From: Dethiothermospora halolimnae | Lineage (GTDB): Bacteria; Bacillota; Clostridia; Tissierellales; VENL01 | NCBI RefSeq assembly: GCF_037577855.1 | Contig: NZ_JBAKFX010000007.1 | Location: 70,691 to 134,690, forward strand | Length of the DNA stretch: 64,000 nucleotides | Direction: 5' to 3' | Shown: piece after piece, positions 60,105 to 64,000 of the stretch | Position numbering within the stretch: position 1 is the stretch's first letter | Layout: each line of letters begins with the position of its first letter | Program-made: the position numbers and the translations under genes | Notes under the pieces: model-generated | What the model was told of the DNA's origin: nothing | Seen by the model: only the letters and a program-made list of their open reading frames with translations | The model's database searches: none

Positions 60105-61245
60105 ATGATTAATAACAGACTGAAACTAAAAATAATTGTTATTTTTTTAACTATAACATCTATAATTAGCATTAACTCTAAAATCCTAGCTAAAGAAGAG
60201 GATAAAATTGTCATAAATTATTTTTACATAACTTCCTGTAGTACCTGTGATGAAATAGAAGGCTTATTAGAAGAAGTAAGTAATAAAGAAAATATAGAAA
60301 TAATAAAAAAGAACATAGGTGTGAAAGAAAATTATAATAAATTTTATGATTTCCTTCAAAAATATAATGTTCCATCAAATGTTAAAGGAATAGTTCCAGC
60401 TATATTTACTGAAGATAAGTACTTCATAGGAGGAGAAGATATAAAAAATGGACTTAAAAATATATCACAGATAGAAGATATATCACTCGATGAAAAAAGT
60501 ATAAATAATAAAAAGTCAGCCTTTAAAACATTGGCCATATTAGGGGGCAGGTTTACTAGATGGGTTTAACCCTTGTGCCATATCAATGCTTTTATTCTTT
60601 TTATCCTTTATACTGGCAAGTGACAAAAGGAATATATTAATCATAGGTGGAGGTTTTATACTGGGAACATTTATAGCATATTTTCTCTTAGGAACAGTAC
60701 TATACAGTGTCTTAGGAATGATAAATGGGAAATTAATACGGAGCATTATTACATATGTAATGTTAATATTAGTTTTTACTCTAGCTGTATTAAACATTAA
60801 AGATTATCTAAACATAAAAAAAGGGGACTATGGAAAAGTATCATTACAATTACCCCTATTTTTAAGAAAATTGTCCCATGGAATTATAAAATTTTTTACA
60901 AATATAAAATCAAATATATTTATAATGACGTCCTTAGCTTTTTTACTGGGATTTATAATATCCTTTACCGAGTTTTTATGTACAGGACAAATTTATCTAC
61001 CTACAATAGTCTCAATGATACAAACTGGGGATAAAGGCATTTATAATGTACAAGCTATATTTAGATTAATAATATACAATATAGGCTTTGTAATACCACT
61101 TATTGTAATATGTCTATTTACATACTTTGGACAAAGAATCCTTGATATCTCAGAAGTATTTAGAAAAAATCTAGAAAAGATAAAACTAGCAAATGCATTA
61201 TTCTTCGCAATAATATTTGTGTTGATATTAATAAATATTATGTAG
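60105..61245 (+). pseudogene. Thioredoxin-CcdA/DsbD-like fusion split by a +1 frameshift
   Basis: Frame 1 (60105-60569) gives a signal anchor followed by a thioredoxin-like domain with CSTC active site (FYITSCSTCDEIEG) and cis-Pro region VKGIVPAIFTED. At GGGGG (60543-60547) the frame ends soon in RFTRWV-stop. One G fewer would continue as ILGAGLLDGFNPCAISMLL into the downstream frame (to 61245), a six-helix CcdA/DsbD transmembrane domain with paired cysteines NPC and EFLC. The intended protein would be about 380 aa and move reducing equivalents across the membrane. Whether the split is an error, a mutation or a programmed shift is open. Confidence 0.8.
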
Positions 61246-61256
61246 AGGTGATAATA

Positions 61257-61571
61257 TTGAAATTTTCAAAGATAAAAGTTATGGATGATAAAGACAATAT
61301 AATATTTGACGATAATAGCTTACATTTACCCATAAAAGAAGAATACATTATAGAAAAAAGTATAGAATTATTTAATGATCCAGAGCCCTGTGTTATACAT
61401 AGATCAGCGGTGATATATAACATAGGAAATGAAATAACAAAAAACTTATCAGAAGAAATGAAGCTAGATAAGGAAGAAAACCTTATACAATGGAACCAAT
61501 TACCAACCCATATAAAGGATAAGCTATTATTTGATAAAGTTCCAAGTAGAATCATAATACAAATCATATAG
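61257..61571 (+). CDS. 104-aa protein of unknown function in the thiol-redox cassette
   Basis: No signal peptide and no membrane helix, so cytoplasmic. Features: charged, one Cys in DPEPCVIHRSAVIYNIGNEI, and a C-terminal WNQLPTHIKDKLLFDKVPSRI. The TTG start follows GAGGTGATA, 11 nt after the CcdA-like frame ends, and the TlpA-like gene begins 15 nt after its stop. It is therefore part of the same operon, but I recognise no family. Confidence 0.7.
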   Translation: MKFSKIKVMDDKDNIIFDDNSLHLPIKEEYIIEKSIELFNDPEPCVIHRSAVIYNIGNEITKNLSEEMKLDKEENLIQWNQLPTHIKDKLLFDKVPSRIIIQII

Positions 61572-61586
61572 AGGGGAGATAAAGAT

Positions 61587-62147
61587 ATGGGTACAAAAAG
61601 TAGAAAAAATAAAATAATAAATATACTGATAATAATATGGGCAATAGCCTTAACAGGATATGCTGGATATAGTTTTTATAACAACATGAAAATATCAAGA
61701 GCTATGAAGGCGATGAATAGTCCTGAATTAGATATAGAAAAAATAGACATGGGTTTACAACTTAAAAAAGATAAGGATATGAAACTAAAGGAAGTAGTAA
61801 AAGAAGAAAATACATTCTTAATATTCTTTTCACCTAGCTGTGAAGCCTGTGTAAAGGAACTTGAGTTTATCGATAAATCATATAAAGAAAATCAATTGAA
61901 AAAGAAACCTATACTAATAACAGCTAGTAAAAAACATATAGTTGATAAGTTTATAGAAGATAAGGATATACCTTTTGAGTATTATTTTATAACAGAAGAA
62001 GAGCTAGATAAAAAAATAGGAGTAGGTAGTATACCATTAAGTTTTGTAATTGATAAAGAGGGTAATGTAAAAATGGGTAAAAATGGATGGAGTAGTGATA
62101 AGTCCTTCCAAAACGAATTAATTGAAAAGGTTAATTCATTTAATTAG
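61587..62147 (+). CDS. TlpA-like membrane-anchored thioredoxin
   Basis: 186 aa. An uncleaved N-terminal anchor (about 12-30), a linker, then a thioredoxin/AhpC-TSA fold outside the membrane: active site FSPSCEACVKELEF (CEAC), cis-Pro in GSIPLSFVID. It would receive electrons from the CcdA-like membrane protein and act on extracytoplasmic disulfides. GAGGGGAGAT precedes its ATG. Confidence 0.85.
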   Translation: MGTKSRKNKIINILIIIWAIALTGYAGYSFYNNMKISRAMKAMNSPELDIEKIDMGLQLKKDKDMKLKEVVKEENTFLIFFSPSCEACVKELEFIDKSYKENQLKKKPILITASKKHIVDKFIEDKDIPFEYYFITEEELDKKIGVGSIPLSFVIDKEGNVKMGKNGWSSDKSFQNELIEKVNSFN

Positions 62148-62204
62148 GTAATAATTTTTAGGTGGGGAATGCTAGGAAAATAAATTTAAATGTAGGTTGT
62201 TAAA

Positions 62205-62402
62205 TTGAATAATAAAAAAAGAGTGTTAGTAATGTTACTTGCTATAGTAACAATGTTAATGGTTGTTGGTAATGTGGCTTTTGCTACTCATATAGTTGAT
62301 AGATGGACAGATTGTGACAGGGATGGAGATAACTGTATAGATTATGTCAGAAAATGTACAGATATTAATGATCCAGACAGTTGCTGGGTTGAAAAGGAGT
62401 AG
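62205..62402 (+). CDS. 65-aa exported peptide with four cysteines
   Basis: A clear signal peptide (MNNKKRVLVMLLAIVTMLMV, cleavage predicted after VAFA, residue 27) leaves a 38-residue acidic peptide with four cysteines (TDCDRDGDNC, RKCTDIND, SCWVEKE). It lies 57 nt after the TlpA-like gene in the same direction, so it is a plausible substrate of the thiol-redox proteins. It starts with TTG behind a weak TAGG. It may be a peptide toxin, signal or protein of the cell surface; I recognise no family. DRDGDN resembles a calcium-binding loop, which is only a hint. Confidence 0.65.
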   Translation: MNNKKRVLVMLLAIVTMLMVVGNVAFATHIVDRWTDCDRDGDNCIDYVRKCTDINDPDSCWVEKE

Positions 62403-62568
62403 CTATTAAGTCATAAAATCCTTATTTTTAAAATGAAAATAATAGTATTGTAAAAATGTATTTTCGTTAAACTAGCTATCATTCCCCACCTATATAAAAT
62501 ATATAGAATTAAGACAATAAGTGGAAGATACGGGTTTTTAAGTAGTATTTGAGTTAGGAGGGAAAACT

Positions 62569-63918
62569 ATTAAGAGGTTATATATTACTATATTATTGAT
62601 ACTTACACCTTTGCTATTAGTACTGGCAGTCTGTTACGAGGAAAAGAGTAATGAAACAAATAATATACTTGAAAAAGAAGTAACCATAGCAGTTTGGAAT
62701 GGAGAACTGAGATTGCATGGTGAAGAAGTAGGTCCTATAATAAATGATAATATGGCAAAGTTTAAAGCAGATAAAGATATAAATGTAAAATACGATATAA
62801 TTTATGCTAATACATATGAAGAATATTTAAATAAACTAAATATAAAGCTGTATAAAGAAAATGGACCTACTTTAATCTACTTTTATAACGAAGATTATAG
62901 AGGTTCAGCTATAAACTATATAAAACAAGGAGTAGCTTTAGAGGTAGAAGAAGACAAGTTGCCTAATGTAAATAAATTGTACGATATATTTAAAGAAGAT
63001 AGTATTTATTATATACCTATAGGTATGAATTATCCTGCAGTAGTACTTAATAAACCGATGTTGGATAGATTAAATATTAAGGAACCTGATATAAACTGGA
63101 CTAAAAAAGATTTTACAGACATGAGGGAGAAATGGATAAGTAGCAAAGAAAGAATATTTAGTTCAGATGAATATTCATATATAGTTAGATATCCTTATTA
63201 TGAATTAAGTATAATAGATAAAGAGAAGAAAAAAATAAATTTAAATACTGATAGTATTAAAGAATTTTTAAAGAAATCTAAAGAAAAATTGTCCTCGAGT
63301 GAATATAAGTTTATTGAAGATCTAGAGTTTTATTATAATGCTATTTTTGAGTATAGGTCAAAGGAATGTAAGAAGGAGTATCACCAGATAGAAAGGTACA
63401 ATGAAGAATACTTGATAGCAAGTAATGAGACCGAGAACACCTTAAAGGTAAGACCAAGACGTAGAGCTAACAAAGACTTTATAATCGTACCGAATCCATA
63501 CAGTAAAAGGTTAAATACTTTTGGTTTTATAGTAAATAAAAGGGGAAAGAATATAGAAGTAGGGTTAGAGTTTATAAATCAATTATTGTCGGATGAAAAC
63601 CAAATAAAGGTATATACAGATGATGTTTATTGGTTTTATCCAGTTAATAAAGAAATAGAGGATAAAATAAATAAAAAAGCAAGGGAAAGAGATGTAGAAG
63701 AAAAATATATAACAATGAGAAAACACGTTTTGGATAAAATAAAAAGTGGAGATGATATGAATTATCTAGGTGAAGATGTAAAGGTTCAATACATAAGAGA
63801 GAGTATAGAGAAAGATTTCTTTAAGATTATATTTTCAGATGAAGAATATACAGATGAGGAGTTAGAAAATAAGTTGATAGAGATGGAAAATAAGTATCAG
63901 TTGTATTTTAGGGAATAA
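62569..63918 (+). CDS. Extracellular solute-binding-type lipoprotein 3, apparent AUU start
   Basis: 449 aa from ATT 62569. Perfect AGGAGGG (62556-62562) ends 6 nt before ATT, and reading from there gives (M)KRLYITILLILTPLLLVL, then AVCYEEKS, a lipoprotein-like signal; the next usable start, TTG 62596, would cut the positively charged beginning. The mature part parallels protein 1 (EVTIAVWNGELRL; LNIKLYKENGPTLIYF; TFGFIVNKRGKNIEVGLEFIN). Lipobox LAVC is atypical at -1. No transporter genes lie beside it. It is the last gene in the window and follows the cysteine peptide by 167 bp. Confidence 0.8.
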   Translation: MKRLYITILLILTPLLLVLAVCYEEKSNETNNILEKEVTIAVWNGELRLHGEEVGPIINDNMAKFKADKDINVKYDIIYANTYEEYLNKLNIKLYKENGPTLIYFYNEDYRGSAINYIKQGVALEVEEDKLPNVNKLYDIFKEDSIYYIPIGMNYPAVVLNKPMLDRLNIKEPDINWTKKDFTDMREKWISSKERIFSSDEYSYIVRYPYYELSIIDKEKKKINLNTDSIKEFLKKSKEKLSSSEYKFIEDLEFYYNAIFEYRSKECKKEYHQIERYNEEYLIASNETENTLKVRPRRRANKDFIIVPNPYSKRLNTFGFIVNKRGKNIEVGLEFINQLLSDENQIKVYTDDVYWFYPVNKEIEDKINKKARERDVEEKYITMRKHVLDKIKSGDDMNYLGEDVKVQYIRESIEKDFFKIIFSDEEYTDEELENKLIEMENKYQLYFRE

Positions 63919-63929
63919 TTTTTTAAATC

Positions 63930-63990
63930 AGAGGAGAGTTGAGAAGGGAGAGAGGAGAGATAATGTAGGACTAGGCATGCCTAGTCCCTT
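63930..63990. repeat. 3' flank repeat of binding-protein gene 3 with C palindrome
   Basis: Same layout as 59300-59360: GAGGAGAGTTGAGAAGGGAG, GAGGAGAGATAATGTAGG, palindrome GGACTAGGCATGCCTAGTCC and a T-run; it may terminate the transcript. Confidence 0.8.
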
Positions 63991-64000
63991 TTTAGTGCCA

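Overview
The window comes from an AT-rich, low-GC Gram-positive chromosome, most probably an anaerobic, endospore-forming member of the Clostridia. This rests on a gerA-gerB-gerC germinant-receptor operon, strong AGGAGG-type ribosome binding sites with many TTG and GTG starts, lipoproteins in place of periplasmic proteins, a cysteine desulfidase under a sigma-54 activator, and the absence of any aerobic respiratory gene. I see no rRNA, tRNA, CRISPR array, transposase or phage structural gene. About 57 protein genes, including partial and broken ones, can be supported.

Layout. 1-6.5 kb: a 5'-cut dCTP deaminase, a small membrane protein, PolX, and the germination operon on the minus strand. 6.6-12.5 kb: a MerR-methyltransferase fusion behind a classic 19-bp-spacer MerR promoter; a cysteine desulfidase with its sigma-54 promoter, putative enhancer dyads and adjacent activator; a small lipoprotein; and an unannotated 25-codon micro-ORF with its own promoter and terminator. 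12.6-22.3 kb: RsgA, two tandem secreted M1-like metallopeptidases, RNase HII, a cold-shock protein, a glutaredoxin, a YgiQ-type radical SAM protein and a TfoX C-terminal-domain protein. 22.6-28.4 kb: a chemosensory operon (42-codon ORF, MCP, CheW, CheA, CheY) and a YciI-family protein. 28.6-36.1 kb: a HAD phosphatase, a NitT/TauT-type ABC importer and three related lipoprotein or membrane-anchored proteins, all interleaved with repeats. 36.4-47.9 kb: an ABC-F protein with an attenuator-like leader, TypA/BipA, a glyoxalase-fold protein, a gene fragment, a CopB-type ATPase, an NfeD-like/flotillin pair and a P1 (DmpA-like) peptidase. 48.3-57.7 kb: a glutamate-cysteine ligase/ATP-grasp pair, a restriction-modification system (two C5-cytosine methyltransferases and an HNH nuclease), and a DUF4349/NERD/charged-lipoprotein operon. 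57.9-64 kb: duplicated solute-binding lipoproteins surrounding a thiol-redox cassette (thioredoxin-CcdA fusion split by a frameshift, a 104-aa orphan, a TlpA-like protein and a 65-aa exported four-cysteine peptide).

One signature spreads over the whole window: a mosaic interspersed repeat of up to about 370 bp. It is built almost entirely of short palindromes (here called modules A-E). Module D has terminal inverted repeats enclosing two inner hairpins, a cloverleaf-like layout. Different copies keep the pairing while the bases change. Copies sit at 3' ends of genes, in several cases supplying the stop codon, and two nearly identical copies flank an ABC ATPase gene in inverted orientation.

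The observations I consider most likely to be new are the thiol-redox cassette with its small cysteine peptide and duplicated binding proteins, the palindrome-chain repeat family, two genes whose only well-placed start codons are AUU and AUA, and the sigma-54 cysteine-catabolism switch with its triple dyad.
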